This document shows, piece by piece, positions 31,085 to 42,695 of a stretch of 64,000 nucleotides of DNA. The DNA is from CAYTBN01 sp964436045 (GTDB lineage Bacteria > Myxococcota_A > UBA796 > UBA9615 > CAYRNR01), in the NCBI GenBank assembly GCA_964436045.1, contig CAYTBN010000019.1:44456-108455 (forward strand), in the 5' to 3' direction. Position numbers and translations under genes: made by a program. Within the stretch, counting starts at the first letter, position 1; every line of letters begins with the position of its first letter. Under the pieces are notes generated by a model that was given only the letters and a program-made list of their open reading frames with translations, ran no database searches and was not told where the DNA came from.

Positions 31085-32264
31085 CTAATCCGACTTCGGG
31101 TCGGGAACGGTGGCCGAGATTCCGTGGGTCCTGTAGTCATAAGACGAGTCCCGACCCTTGCCGCCGGTCAGCGTCAGGGGAATCCCGTCGGCAACTAGCA
31201 TCCCCAGCGCCGTTGGCCGGATGCGGCCCCCGGCCACGGTGACCAGCCCCTCGGCCTGGAGTAGAGCAAGGGCCTCCGGCGCGACACCGGGGGTCTTTCG
31301 GGGGACGCCGTCGGAGGTGCGCATCCCGAGCATCAGCGCCTCCATCCGGAGCTGATCGGCGGTCAGGCGTTCCCGCCCCTCCGCGGGATCCCGCCCATCG
31401 GCCAGGGCCATTTCCCAGCCAGACAGCGACCGGGGATTCCACCAGCGACGTCGTCCGTCGAAGGAGTGGGCGGCTGGCCCCAGCCCCAGGTAGGGCGCAT
31501 GCCGCCAGTACTTGCCGTTGTGGCGGGATCGGTGGGCTGGACTGCGGGAGTAGTTCGACACCTCGTAGTGGTCGAAGCCGGCCGCAGTCAGCCGCGCGTG
31601 GGTCCGCAGGAACTGCCGACGGACGGTCTCGTCGTCGGGCGCCGAGACCTCCCCGCGCGCCAGGCGCCGCCCCAGGGCAGTGCCCGGCTCGATGGTGAGC
31701 TCGTAACACGACAGGTGGCCCGGCCCCAGCTCGAGGGTCCGGTCGAGGCTCTCCTCCCAGAGGTCGTCATCCAGGCCCGGTAGGCCGAAGACCAGGTCCA
31801 GGCCCGGCTCCGGGAATCCGGCCCCTCGCAACGACTCCACCGCCTGCAGCGCGGTGGCCGCGTCGTGGCGACGCCCGAGGAAGCGCAACATCCGGTCGTC
31901 CAGGGACTGGATCCCGACACTCACCCGGTCGAAACCCAGCCCGCGCCAGGCCGCGGCCCGCCGGGGGGTCACGTCGTCAGGGTTGACCTCCACGGTGGCC
32001 TGGATCCGTGAGGCCAGGGGTAGGCGGCGGCGCAGCCCGTGGATCAGCGCGCCGAGGTCGGCGACGGACAGCGAGCTGGGGGTGCCGCCACCGAGGTACA
32101 GGGAGTCGAACTCCTGCCAGCGCCCGGAATGCCGATCCGCCTCCCGGAGCACACCGGCGATCCATCCCGGGATCCGCCCGGGATCGGTGGTCGAGTGGAA
32201 ATCGCAGTACGGGCAGCGGGTGGCGCAGAACGGGGCGTGGATGTAGAGCCCGGGCGACTCGCAG

Positions 32265-32275
<11 letters not shown>
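31085..32275 (-). CDS. hemW: Heme chaperone HemW (radical-SAM, HemN-like)
   Basis: 396 residues. The radical-SAM cluster motif C17-x3-C21-x2-C24 (CATRCPYCDF), GGGTPS for SAM binding, and VEVNPDD are present. The HNxxYW motif (HNGKYW), typical of HemW and involved in heme binding, is present. It lacks the extra Cys of coproporphyrinogen dehydrogenase HemN, so it is named HemW. It transfers heme to respiratory enzymes at the inner membrane. Its start overlaps the end of lepA by 11 bases, the classical lepA-hemW arrangement. The last 20 residues are polar and not family-typical. Confidence 0.92.
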
Positions 32276-34061
<1,786 letters not shown>

Positions 34062-34231
34062 GGGTATGATTCCGACGCCGCGGTTTGCGCCGCGACGAAC
34101 GGGGAATATGCCCCGAACCGCCCGGCCTGGCTACCCCGTTGTCTGATCGGGCGTCGTGGACCGGGAACTTCCACACCGGGGGACCTATGATTGTCCCTGC
34201 GGAACGAACCCCTTTCCCCGGAGGATCCGCG

Positions 34232-35473
34232 ATGCCACGTTCCTGGGCCCTGTTCCCGTTGCTGGCCGCGGCGATCTCGCTGCTTCCCTGTCCCGCGAAC
34301 GCCGGCCGCAAGGAGAAGGCCCCGCCGCCCCCCCTGGAACTGGTCGAGAGCACCCCGATCGAGACGGGCCTGGGCCACGACGAGATCCGGGACGCGCACG
34401 AGGTCTGGGTGGAGATGATCCGCGGGGCCAAAGAATCGGTGGATATCGCCCAGTTCTACGTGTCCAACGCGCCATCGAGCCGGCTGGAGCCTGTGCTGAT
34501 CGCCATCGAGAAGGCGGCGCGGCGCGGTGTCGCGGTGCGGGTCCTGGCGGACAAGGGGTTCTACGACCGGAACTACCCCGAGTCGCTGGACCGCCTCTCC
34601 GATCGCAAGGGCATCGAGGTCCGGCTCTACGACGCCAAAGCCACCATGGGCGGTATCCAGCACGCCAAGGTGATCCTGGTGGACGGCAGCCAGGTGTACC
34701 TGGGGAGCCAGAACTTCGACTGGCGCTCGCTGGAGCACAACCTGGAGCTGGGGCTGCGGATCGCCGAGTCGGAGACGGTGGCGGCCTGCCAGGCGGTGTT
34801 CGACGCGGACTGGGCCTGGGCAGCCGGGGAGGATCCGCCGGCCCCCGGCGAGATGGCGGCCTTTGCGGAGCGCTTCCCGGTCCAGGTCGCGTATGGCGAG
34901 CAGTCGGTGTCCCTGACTCCGGTGTTCAGCCCCACCGGCTGGCTCGCCGAGGAGGACTCGTGGGACCTGCCCCGGCTGGTCGGGCTGATCGACTCGGCCG
35001 AGAGCACCGTCCGGGTCCAGCTGCTGAGCTACAAGACCACCGATCGGGAGGGCCGTTACTTCGAGGAGCTGGAGACCGCCTTGCGCCGCGCCGCGGCCAG
35101 GAAGGTCGACGTTCAGCTGATGGTCGCCGACTGGAGCAAGAGGCGCTGGAGCATCGAGGGCCTGCAGAGCCTCCAGGCCCTGCCGGGGATCGAGGTCAAG
35201 CTCGTGACGATCCCTCAGCACAGCGGCGGCCACATCCCCTACGCGCGGGTGATCCACTCCAAGTTCCTGGTGGCGGACGATCGGGCGGCGTGGCTCGGCA
35301 CCGCCAACTGGAGCCGGGACTATTTCCTCGCCAGCCGCAACTACGGCCTGATCGTCGAAGGCACCTCATTCGCCGCCGACCTGGCCCCCCTTTTCGACGA
35401 GCTGTGGACCAGCGAATACGCCACCACCGTCGACCCAGGTGCGACGTACGAGGCTCCCCGGTTCGGCGAGTAG
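34232..35473 (+). CDS. Secreted phospholipase-D-like protein with two HKD motifs
   Basis: 413 residues. The signal peptide is 1-24 (ending PANAG). Two complete PLD catalytic motifs are seen: H144-x-K146-x4-D151 with GSQNFD, and H342-x-K344-x4-D349 with GTANWS. The spacing and pairing are those of the phospholipase D / cardiolipin synthase / nuclease superfamily. Export with no transmembrane helix suggests a periplasmic or secreted phosphodiesterase. GGAGG precedes the ATG at 34232; longer in-frame starts back to 34085 lack a signal peptide. Substrate unknown. Confidence 0.88.
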   Translation: MPRSWALFPLLAAAISLLPCPANAGRKEKAPPPPLELVESTPIETGLGHDEIRDAHEVWVEMIRGAKESVDIAQFYVSNAPSSRLEPVLIAIEKAARRGVAVRVLADKGFYDRNYPESLDRLSDRKGIEVRLYDAKATMGGIQHAKVILVDGSQVYLGSQNFDWRSLEHNLELGLRIAESETVAACQAVFDADWAWAAGEDPPAPGEMAAFAERFPVQVAYGEQSVSLTPVFSPTGWLAEEDSWDLPRLVGLIDSAESTVRVQLLSYKTTDREGRYFEELETALRRAAARKVDVQLMVADWSKRRWSIEGLQSLQALPGIEVKLVTIPQHSGGHIPYARVIHSKFLVADDRAAWLGTANWSRDYFLASRNYGLIVEGTSFAADLAPLFDELWTSEYATTVDPGATYEAPRFGE

Positions 35474-35489
35474 GGGTACAATCCGATCC

Positions 35490-36146
35490 ATGCGGCGGAC
35501 CGGGCTTCCGATACTCCTGGGGATCCTGCTGGCGTCCTGTGGCGGCGGCGGGGATGACGTCGGGGTGCGCGCGCCGCTGGCGCAGGACGCGGGCATGGGG
35601 CCGATGGAGCTCGGCAGCTGGGAGCTGGCGGGTGACGCCGTCCTCCGGCTGTCCAGCGGCCTGCTGATCATCGAGCAGCAGGGACTCGACTGGCGGCTCG
35701 CCTACCAGGTCGCCGGTCTACCCGCGGTGGCGGCGGTGGGCGACCGGCTGGTCTACGCCCGCCGCGGCGACGGCGTCGGCCTGTCGTCGCTCGAGGCCTG
35801 GGAGCTGGGCGACGACGGCGCCTGGACGGGGCCACGGGCGCTGGCCGAGCAGGCCGACCGCCCGGCCATCTCGCCGGACGGCGAACGAATCGCGTACGTC
35901 TCCGGCCGGTCCGGAATGGCCTCGGTCTGGCTGACCTACTTCGACGGCGGGGATCCGAGCCAGCTGACCAACGTCGGAGTGACGTCTCCAGCCCTGTCCG
36001 AGGTCCCCCTCGACGGCCCCCGTCACACCCCGGGCGAGCCGCCCGCGGGGTTCGTCCCGCCGCCCCTTGACGGCTCCCTCCGCTTCGACGGCGACCACCT
36101 GCGCTGGGAGGCCCCCGACGGCCCCCGGGGGGTGGCGCTGCCGTGA
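35490..36146 (+). CDS. Lipoprotein with TolB/PD40-like propeller repeat
   Basis: 218 residues. The signal peptide ends in LLASCGGGG, a good lipobox. The mature part contains one clear PD40 (TolB-type) element, RPAISPDGERIAYVSGRSGMASVWL, and weaker flanking ones, suggesting a partial beta-propeller. The ribosome site is weak (AGGGG is about 15 bases away). The stop overlaps the GTG of the next gene (GTGA), implying co-translation with the M23 peptidase, and it follows the PLD-like gene by 16 bases. Confidence 0.75.
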   Translation: MRRTGLPILLGILLASCGGGGDDVGVRAPLAQDAGMGPMELGSWELAGDAVLRLSSGLLIIEQQGLDWRLAYQVAGLPAVAAVGDRLVYARRGDGVGLSSLEAWELGDDGAWTGPRALAEQADRPAISPDGERIAYVSGRSGMASVWLTYFDGGDPSQLTNVGVTSPALSEVPLDGPRHTPGEPPAGFVPPPLDGSLRFDGDHLRWEAPDGPRGVALP

Positions 36147-38056
36147 GACGCCTGCTCGTCCTTGCCCTGCTGCTCCCGCCCTGCGGCGCCCTGGCCCAGG
36201 ACTACCGCATGCCCTGCGGCGACTCGGACTGCGGCTATTTCTACCCGACCTCGTACTACGACCACGGCGGCGTGCAGGACTGGAACTGCGGCTCGAACAG
36301 CTACTCGGGACACAAGGGGTCCGACTACGGCGTCGGCGGCTTCCCGGGTATGTACGCGGGCCGCGATCTGGTGGCCGCGGCCGACGGCACGGTGCTGGCC
36401 ACCAACGACGGCGAGTTCGACGAGTGCCAGACCGGCGACTGCTCGGGGGGCGGCGGTTACGGCAACTACGTGAAGCTGGAACACGGGGACGGCAAGACGA
36501 CCATCTACGCCCACATGCGGATCTGGACGGTGGCGGTGAGCGCTGGGCAGACCGTGTACTGCGGGCAGTATCTGGGCCAGGTGGGATCCTCCGGGTACTC
36601 GACGGGTCCCCACATCCACTTCGAGGTGCGGGAATCCAACGGCAGTCAGAGCGATCCGTTCGATGGACCGTGCTCCTCCCCGCCCGATTACTGGACCGAT
36701 CCCGGAGCCTACGGCGCCATCCCGGGCACGGCCTGCGACGGCGGTCAGGGCGCGGTCGACGACGACGGCGACGGGTACACCGAGGCCGACGGCGACTGTC
36801 ACGACGGCGATCCGAACACCCACCCGGGGGCCGCGGAGATCGCAGACCACATCGACAACGACTGCGATGGCACCGTCGACGAGGGCACCGATTACTACGA
36901 CGACGACGGCGACGGCTACACCGAGGCCGACGGCGACTGCAACGACGGCGACGGCAACACCCACCCCGGGGCCACCGAGCTGGCGGACCACATCGACAAC
37001 GACTGCGACGGCACCATCGACGAGAACACCGACTACTACGACGACGACGGCGACGGCTACACCGAGGCCGACGGCGACTGCAACGACACCGATCCCCAGA
37101 TCCACCCCAACGCGCCCGAGCCCGTGGACCACATCGACAACGACTGCGACGGGGAGGTGGACGAGGGAAGCGACTATCACGACGGCGACGGAGACGGGTA
37201 CTCGGAGGCGGACGGCGACTGCGACGACGGGCACGCGGACACCCACCCCGGGGCGACCGAGCTGGAGGACCACATCGACAACGACTGCGACGGCCACGTG
37301 GACGAGGACACGGACGTCTCGGACGACGACCAGGACGGGTTCACCGAGCTGGACGGGGACTGTGACGACGACAACCACAACGTGCACCCCGGGGCGCCGG
37401 AGATCGGCGATCACGTCGACAACGACTGCGACGGCGAGGTGGACGAGGATCTGGACGTGACCGACGACGACGGCGATGGGTATTCGGAGGCGGACGGGGA
37501 TTGTGACGACGCCGACGCGGCGATCCACCCCGGGGCAACCGAGGAGCCGGACCACATCGACAACGACTGCGACGGCCACGTGGACGAGGGAACGCAGTAC
37601 CACGACGACGATGGCGACGGGTACACCGAGACGGACGGCGACTGCGACGACGACAACCCCCATGTCTACCCGGGGCACACCGAGTTCGCCGATGGGCTGG
37701 ACAACGACTGCGACGGGCTGGTGGACGAGGACCTCGACGACACGGACGACGACGGTGACGGCTACTCGGAGGCGGACGGCGACTGCGACGATCGGGACCC
37801 GGAGGTCCATCCCGGCGCCGAGGAGGTGGAGGACGGGATCGACAACGACTGTGACGGCCGGGTGGACTCGCTCGGAGGCGGCGACGACGACACCACGGGC
37901 GACGACGACAGCGCGGACGACGACGACACCGGGGATCCGGACCAGGGGTGTTCCTGCGGCAAGAACGAGCCCCACGCGGCCCGGGCCGGTTCAACGGGGA
38001 TCGGACTGGCGTTGCTGGGCCTGGTCGGCCTGCGGCGGAGATCGATGTTGCGTTGA
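36143..38056 (+). CDS. M23 (LytM-type) peptidase domain fused to MopE-type repeats and MYXO-CTERM-like tail
   Basis: 637 residues, GTG start. The signal peptide is 1-19. Residues about 35-190 are a zinc metallopeptidase of the M23/LytM family with H57-x3-D61, H124 and H157-x-H159 (HIHFEV), a complete active site for cutting peptidoglycan cross-bridges. Residues about 205-570 are nine near-identical repeats of DDDGDGYTEADGDC...HPGA...DNDCDG, each about 39 residues. An Asp-rich linker, a CSC motif, a transmembrane segment and RRRS finish the protein. The repeats are probably metal-binding spacers that hold the enzyme outside the cell. Homogenised repeats suggest recent expansion. Confidence 0.9.
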   Translation: MRRLLVLALLLPPCGALAQDYRMPCGDSDCGYFYPTSYYDHGGVQDWNCGSNSYSGHKGSDYGVGGFPGMYAGRDLVAAADGTVLATNDGEFDECQTGDCSGGGGYGNYVKLEHGDGKTTIYAHMRIWTVAVSAGQTVYCGQYLGQVGSSGYSTGPHIHFEVRESNGSQSDPFDGPCSSPPDYWTDPGAYGAIPGTACDGGQGAVDDDGDGYTEADGDCHDGDPNTHPGAAEIADHIDNDCDGTVDEGTDYYDDDGDGYTEADGDCNDGDGNTHPGATELADHIDNDCDGTIDENTDYYDDDGDGYTEADGDCNDTDPQIHPNAPEPVDHIDNDCDGEVDEGSDYHDGDGDGYSEADGDCDDGHADTHPGATELEDHIDNDCDGHVDEDTDVSDDDQDGFTELDGDCDDDNHNVHPGAPEIGDHVDNDCDGEVDEDLDVTDDDGDGYSEADGDCDDADAAIHPGATEEPDHIDNDCDGHVDEGTQYHDDDGDGYTETDGDCDDDNPHVYPGHTEFADGLDNDCDGLVDEDLDDTDDDGDGYSEADGDCDDRDPEVHPGAEEVEDGIDNDCDGRVDSLGGGDDDTTGDDDSADDDDTGDPDQGCSCGKNEPHAARAGSTGIGLALLGLVGLRRRSMLR

Positions 38057-38072
38057 GGTGGAGCTTCGCCGG

Positions 38073-38384
38073 TCAGACGAGGCTCATGATCAGTCCCGTA
38101 CACATCAGCAGGCTGAAGATGCCGTAGGCGAACAGCGACACACCGCTGATCACGGTGCCGGCGATGGCCAGGCCCATACCCGTGTACACGTCCGGTTCCT
38201 TCATGATGATGCGGATCGCCGAGATGCCGGCCATCAGCCCGGCGAAGGCCACCAGCAAGGGCCCGAAGGCCGCGATGTACCCGCCGACCAGAGGGATGAG
38301 TGCGCCGCAGAGCAGCAGGTGGCAGCACAGGCCGAAGACTAGCGAGCGGGTCGCGTTGGGAACGCGGATCAGGATGTCGTCCAT
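38073..38384 (-). CDS. Small integral membrane protein (3 TM)
   Basis: 103 residues with three hydrophobic helices (about 15-35, 37-58 and 68-98) and a short charged N-terminus. The last two helices (AFAGLMAGISAIRII, GMGLAIAGTVISGVSLFA) resemble the DUF4190-type two-helix module, but the match is loose. GGGGAGG at 4-10 bases before ATG 38384 is a very strong ribosome site. It is convergent with the M23 gene. Function unknown. Confidence 0.75.
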   Translation of the reverse strand: MDDILIRVPNATRSLVFGLCCHLLLCGALIPLVGGYIAAFGPLLVAFAGLMAGISAIRIIMKEPDVYTGMGLAIAGTVISGVSLFAYGIFSLLMCTGLIMSLV

Positions 38385-38691
38385 GGTGCCTCCCCGGGAG
38401 CCGGCGGAGTGGAGCACATGGTCCCAGCGCCGGAGGCGGATCCATCAGGTTGCTGGCTGGAGGGCCGCCAGCACGGGGCCCGTGCCAGGGCCGGATAGGG
38501 AGGTAGCGAATGGTGGGGGGGGAGTAATCTCGGACTCGGTCTCGGTCTCGGACCTTGATCCACTCGACCTGCCCATGGGCAACGAGTTGCCGGGGCGGCC
38601 ATCCGCCATGCCGCCCTGCATGGAGGGTGACTCCCAAGCCCGGGTGGCACGGCCAGCTCGTTGGCCGTGGGCGGCTCGACAACCGAGAAGG
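38385..38691. other. Intergenic region with hairpins and a short hexamer repeat
   Basis: About 300 bases with no supported gene, between two leftward genes. It contains a hairpin GCACGGG-G-CCCGTGC (38471-38485), four copies of the CTCGGA/CTCGGT hexamer found in the PilZ gene (38529-38552), and a hairpin CACGGCCA-GCTCGT-TGGCCGTG (38648-38669). Confidence 0.6.
38648..38669 (-). terminator. Candidate hairpin terminator after the large MopE-type gene
   Basis: A perfect 8-bp stem with a 6-base loop, about 22 bases downstream of the leftward stop at 38692. No U-run follows, so termination is not certain. Confidence 0.35.
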
Positions 38692-41583
38692 CTAGAGCTC
38701 GGGCTCGATCCACCTCCGTCGCCGCATCCACCCCACGAGTCCCAACAGGGCCAACGCGAGCACGGCCCGGGGCTGGGCCCCGCTGCCCGAGAGGTTACTC
38801 TCACACTCGCACCCGCCGCCCGTGCTGTCGTCGTCGTCCGCTCCGGTGGTGTCGTCGTCACCGGTCGTGTCGTCGTCACCCGTCGTGTCGTCGTCACCGG
38901 TCGTGTCGTCGTCACCCGTCGTGTCGTCGTCGCCGGGGTCCTCGCAGTCCGGGTCGTCCTCGTCCGCCAGCCCATCGCAGTCGTTGTCGACCCCGTCCTC
39001 GCAGATCTCGTCCGCGCCCGGGTAGGCGGTGGCGTCGGTGTCGTCGCAGTCGCCGTCACAGGCCTCGACCCCGTCGCCGTCCAGGTCGGCGGGGTAGCTG
39101 TCCGGGTCCTCGTCGTCGCAGTCCTCGCAGGCCAGCCAGCCATCGCCGTCCACGTCCTCCTCGTCGGCGGGCAACGCGCCGTCGCAGTCGTTGTCCAGGC
39201 CGTCGCAGAGTTCGGCGGCCCCCGGGAAGGTGGACGCATTGCCGTTGTCACAGTCCCCCTGGCAGGCGTTGACACCATCCCCGTCCAGGTCCTCGTCCAC
39301 GTCCTCGTCCACCACTCCGTCGCAGTCGTTGTCCAGCTGGTCGCACTGCTCCGGCGCCCCGTCGTAGGTCAGGGCATCCCCGTCGTCGCAATCACCCTCG
39401 CAGGTCGACATCTCGTCGCCGTCGACGTCCTCCTCGTCGGCGGGCAGCGCGCCGTCGCAGTCGTTGTCCAGGCCGTCGCAGACCTCGGGATTCCCCGGGA
39501 ACATGGCGGCGTCGGCGTCGTCGCAGTCGTCCTGGCAGACGCTGTGGCCGTCGCCGTCCACGTCCCCATCCTCGTCGGTGGACGGGTCACAATCGTTGTC
39601 GATCCCGTCGCAGATCTCCTCCGCGTCGGGGTTCACGTCCTCGTCCCCGTCGTCGCAGTCCCCGTCGCAGAGGGTGAATCCATCCCCGTCCACGTCCGCC
39701 GCCTCGTCGGTGGACGGGTCGCAGTCGTTGTCGATGCCGTCGCAGACCTCGTCGGCGTCCGGGTTCACCGCCGCGTCCGAGTCGTCGCAGTCCCCGGGGA
39801 TCCCCACGTGGTCGAGGGGCGGCTCGCAGGAAACCGCCGTCGCCGCCGGATCACCGTACCCGTCCCCATCCGCGTCCAGGTACCAGGTCAGGGCGTCGAC
39901 GGCCTCGTCCTCGTCCACATCGCCGTCACAATCGTCGTCCTCACCGTTGCAGACCTCGTCCGCGGCCGGGTTCTGGGCCGCGTCGAGATCGTCACAGTCA
40001 CCGCCGCAGAGCAGGAATCCGTCCCCGTCCAGGTCGTACCCCTCGTCCACCTCCCCGTCGCAGTCGTCGTCCTGGCCGTCGCATTCTTCGGCCGCCCCCG
40101 GGTAGGCCAGCGGATCCGTGTCGTTGCAGTCCCCGTTCAGGGCCACGTGGTCGGCGGGCGGCAGGCAGGCCACCACCGTGGTGTCGACGGCCCCCCAGCC
40201 GTCCCCATCGGCGTCCAGGTACCAGGTCAGGGCGTCGACGGCCCCGTCCTCGTCCACATCGCCGTCGCAGTCGTCGTCCTCGCCGTTGCACAGCTCGTCG
40301 GCGCCCGGGTACTGGTCCGCGTCGCCGTCGTCGCAGTCGCCGCCGCAGGTGGTCACGCCGTCGGCGTCCAGGTCGAAGTCCTCATCCACCTCCCCGTCGC
40401 AGTCGTCGTCCACGAAGTTGCAGTCCTCGGCGGCGCCCGGATACTGGGCCGGATCGCCGTCGTCACAGTCCCCGTCGCAGACGAACACCCCGTCGCCGTC
40501 CGCGTCGAAGCCCTCGTCCACCTCCCCGTCGCAGTCGTCGTCGATGAAGTTGCAGTCCTCGGTCATGCCCGGGTTGATCTGGGCGTCTCCCTCGTCGCAG
40601 TCCCCCTCGCAGTCGGTCCAGCCGTCGCCGTCGGCGTCCGTGCAGAACCCGTCTCCGGTGATGTGGATGATGGTGTCTTCCGGATCGCCGTTCCAGGTCG
40701 CGATGAACAGGTCCCCGGTCAGCGGATCGAACTCCAGGCCCCAGGGGCCGGTGTCCATGTCCGCGGCGAACTCGCTGTCCACCGGATTGGTGGTTCCGAG
40801 GGTGGGCACCCCGGTGTCCGCGTCGATGGCCAGACCACTGTCCGGATCGATGTCGAGGATCCGCACCTCGCCGATGCCCCAGTCGGCGTGCACCAGGTCA
40901 CCGGCCATCGGGCCGAAGGGAACGTACTGCATGGCCCCGGTGGAGCCGGCCGGCAGCATGGCGAACAGCTCGGCGACGCCGGGTTCGTAGAGCCCGCCCC
41001 CGAGGGGAGTGAGGGGCAGGTTGAACAGCTCGGTGCTGTTCCAGCAGCTCACCTGGGCCAGCCCGTAGCCGGTCGCCGGATCATCCACGTGGGGTGAGAA
41101 GGTCAACCCGGCGACCGAGTCGGGCACCCCGGCGGTGGCCAGGTCGTAGATCGATTCGGCGCCCCCCGGTCCGCCCGGCCGCTCCCCCAGCTGGTTGTCC
41201 GGGAAATAGGTATAGAACCAGGTCCCCTCGGGCCCGACCTCGAGCCCCGCGTCGAGCCCACGCACGTCCACCGATCCCTCGAACACCACGGTCACGTCCT
41301 CGGCCGGGCCCAGGTCTGTGACCTGCCCGGTGACCGGATCCCTGGTGACCGGCACCGCGTACAGGGCGTGGTCGGTCGTCTCCGAGTCGCCCACCACGTA
41401 CAGGACGTCCCCGTCCTCCGAGAACATCAACGCCCCCAGGTATCCCGGCACATCCAGCGAGACCCCGCTCCAGGAGTTGACCTCCTGGAAGTTCGCCGGA
41501 TCGGCGAGGGTGACCGCGCCCGCAGACGTGGCGGCTGTCAGCAAGACGGCCAGGGCCAGGGCGATGGGGGCGTTGGATCGCAT
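38692..41583 (-). CDS. Large MopE-type repeat protein with propeller-like N-terminus and MYXO-CTERM-like tail
   Basis: 963 residues. Signal peptide 1-23. Residues about 25-330 are beta-rich (VLYVVGDSETTDHALYAVPV, GLEFDPLTGDLFIATW), reminiscent of a beta-propeller that reads strings of values. The next 550 residues are about 15 MopE-type repeats (DGDCDDGD, DDDCDGEVDE), some of which carry an inserted LTWYLDADGDG module. A DDDTTGDDD linker, GCECESN, a hydrophobic helix and RRRR end it. It is presumably surface-displayed and may bind metals. Start ATG 41583 follows GGAGG at 8 bases. Confidence 0.85.
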   Translation of the reverse strand: MRSNAPIALALAVLLTAATSAGAVTLADPANFQEVNSWSGVSLDVPGYLGALMFSEDGDVLYVVGDSETTDHALYAVPVTRDPVTGQVTDLGPAEDVTVVFEGSVDVRGLDAGLEVGPEGTWFYTYFPDNQLGERPGGPGGAESIYDLATAGVPDSVAGLTFSPHVDDPATGYGLAQVSCWNSTELFNLPLTPLGGGLYEPGVAELFAMLPAGSTGAMQYVPFGPMAGDLVHADWGIGEVRILDIDPDSGLAIDADTGVPTLGTTNPVDSEFAADMDTGPWGLEFDPLTGDLFIATWNGDPEDTIIHITGDGFCTDADGDGWTDCEGDCDEGDAQINPGMTEDCNFIDDDCDGEVDEGFDADGDGVFVCDGDCDDGDPAQYPGAAEDCNFVDDDCDGEVDEDFDLDADGVTTCGGDCDDGDADQYPGADELCNGEDDDCDGDVDEDGAVDALTWYLDADGDGWGAVDTTVVACLPPADHVALNGDCNDTDPLAYPGAAEECDGQDDDCDGEVDEGYDLDGDGFLLCGGDCDDLDAAQNPAADEVCNGEDDDCDGDVDEDEAVDALTWYLDADGDGYGDPAATAVSCEPPLDHVGIPGDCDDSDAAVNPDADEVCDGIDNDCDPSTDEAADVDGDGFTLCDGDCDDGDEDVNPDAEEICDGIDNDCDPSTDEDGDVDGDGHSVCQDDCDDADAAMFPGNPEVCDGLDNDCDGALPADEEDVDGDEMSTCEGDCDDGDALTYDGAPEQCDQLDNDCDGVVDEDVDEDLDGDGVNACQGDCDNGNASTFPGAAELCDGLDNDCDGALPADEEDVDGDGWLACEDCDDEDPDSYPADLDGDGVEACDGDCDDTDATAYPGADEICEDGVDNDCDGLADEDDPDCEDPGDDDTTGDDDTTGDDDTTGDDDTTGDDDTTGADDDDSTGGGCECESNLSGSGAQPRAVLALALLGLVGWMRRRRWIEPEL

Positions 41584-41773
41584 CGGGTAGTCCTCCGGGA
41601 GAGATCGGGGTCCGGACGCCATCCTATCGCGAACCGCTCGGCGGCCAGCGGCGATGACGATCTGTCACGCCACCCCGACGCGGATCGGCAACGGCTGCCA
41701 ACCTGTCACCAGCCGGCCCACGCGCCCGGGTCCACCACGCCGATGTCCGTCGATCGGCGTGGCAGTTGAGCGC

Positions 41774-41789
41774 TGGCCCGCGGGTTGCA
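41774..41789 (+). promoter_or_regulatory. Candidate sigma-54 (-24/-12) promoter of the GspC-like gene
   Basis: TGGCCCG-CGGG-TTGCA fits the sigma-54 consensus TGGCACG-N4-TTGCW with one change. It lies 26 bases before ATG 41815, so transcription would begin just before the GGAGG ribosome site. No enhancer site was identified. Confidence 0.35.
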
Positions 41790-41814
41790 GAAGCCAGGCG
41801 CCAGGAGGTGTCCG

Positions 41815-42695
41815 ATGAGCAACCGGGTCTTTCGGATCTCGCTGGTGTGCACGGTGATGCTGGCTGCGGCCGCGGGGATCGTCCTGTCGGGTCTGGTGGG
41901 GGATCGGGTGACCATCCCCGAAAGAGCGGCGCTGATCGAGGTGAGCGCACGCGGCGGCGCCGTGGTCGAGCGCCCGACAGGGTCCCTCCCCTCCTCCCTG
42001 GGCGAGTACCGCGATCCCATCGCCGGGCGCTCCCTGTTCGACAGCGGCGGTGGCGAGGGTGGGGGCGGCGGTCTACCCGCGGCCCGGGACCTGCCCGCGC
42101 GGCTGCTGGCCACCTCGGCGGCGGCGGAGAACCGCTACTCGTCGGCCCTGATCGCGGTCGAGGACGGGGACGCACAGGTCTACGGGATCGGGGACAGGGT
42201 CGCCGACGCGGTCATCGAGGGCATCGACCGGCGACGGGTGATCCTGCGCCGGGGCGACGGCCGGCGCGAACTGCTGCGCCTGGGCGGCGGTGCCCGGGCA
42301 GAATCCCCCGGGCCGCGGCCCAAACAGGCGACGGGGGGCTCGCGGGTCGACTGGTCACGGGGGGTGGAGGACCTGGGCGAGAACCGCTACCGCGTCGAGC
42401 GGGCCACCCTGGAAGAGGCCCTCGCGCACCTGGACGAGGTCGGCAAGGGCGTGCGGGTCGTGCCGAACTTCAAGGACGGCGAGCTGCTCGGCTACCGCAT
42501 CGTCAAGATCCGGGGGACAGCCCGCTGAGGTTGCTCGGGTTGGAGCGCAACGACGTGATCCGGGGCGTGGATGGTGGCCCGGTCGATCCCGCGGCGGCCC
42601 TCGATCTGCTGGGCAAGGTCGAAGGACTCGAGGGGTTGGCGCTCCAGCTGGAGCGGGGCGGTGAACCGCTCGAACTGACCTACGAGGTCTACTGA
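41815..42695 (+). CDS. GspC-like type II secretion inner-membrane protein with PDZ-like C-terminus (one frameshift)
   Basis: ATG 41815 has a strong GGAGG. The protein has one N-terminal transmembrane helix (about 7-28), a linker, an HR-type domain (DPIAGRSLFDSG; SALIAVEDGDAQVYGIGDRV) and, after a one-base shift in the G run at 42512-42516, a PDZ-like C-terminus (LGLERNDVIRGVDGGPVD). Restoring one G gives about 293 residues. GspC links the outer-membrane secretin to the inner-membrane platform. No gspD-M genes are nearby, so it is an orphan. The gene end overlaps the convergent glycosyltransferase gene by 7 bases. Confidence 0.78.

Noticed and set aside
31073..31148. 8-bp inverted repeat CTCGTCTT/AAGACGAG at the end of hemW
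   Set aside because: Arms are 60 bases apart, one lies inside the coding region, and the match is short enough to be chance.
36750..37870. Regular repeats that could look like a CRISPR array
   Set aside because: Repeats are about 117 bp with no unique spacers, they are in frame and encode MopE-type units, and no cas genes are present.
36023..37975. Long leftward frame of Val/Ala/Arg opposite the M23-MopE gene
   Set aside because: It is the reverse-strand image of GAC/GGC-rich repeats. The forward protein has signal peptide, active site and anchor.
38155..41097. Large + strand frame opposite the leftward MopE-type protein
   Set aside because: Val/Ala-rich shadow with no start region or domain; the leftward gene is complete.
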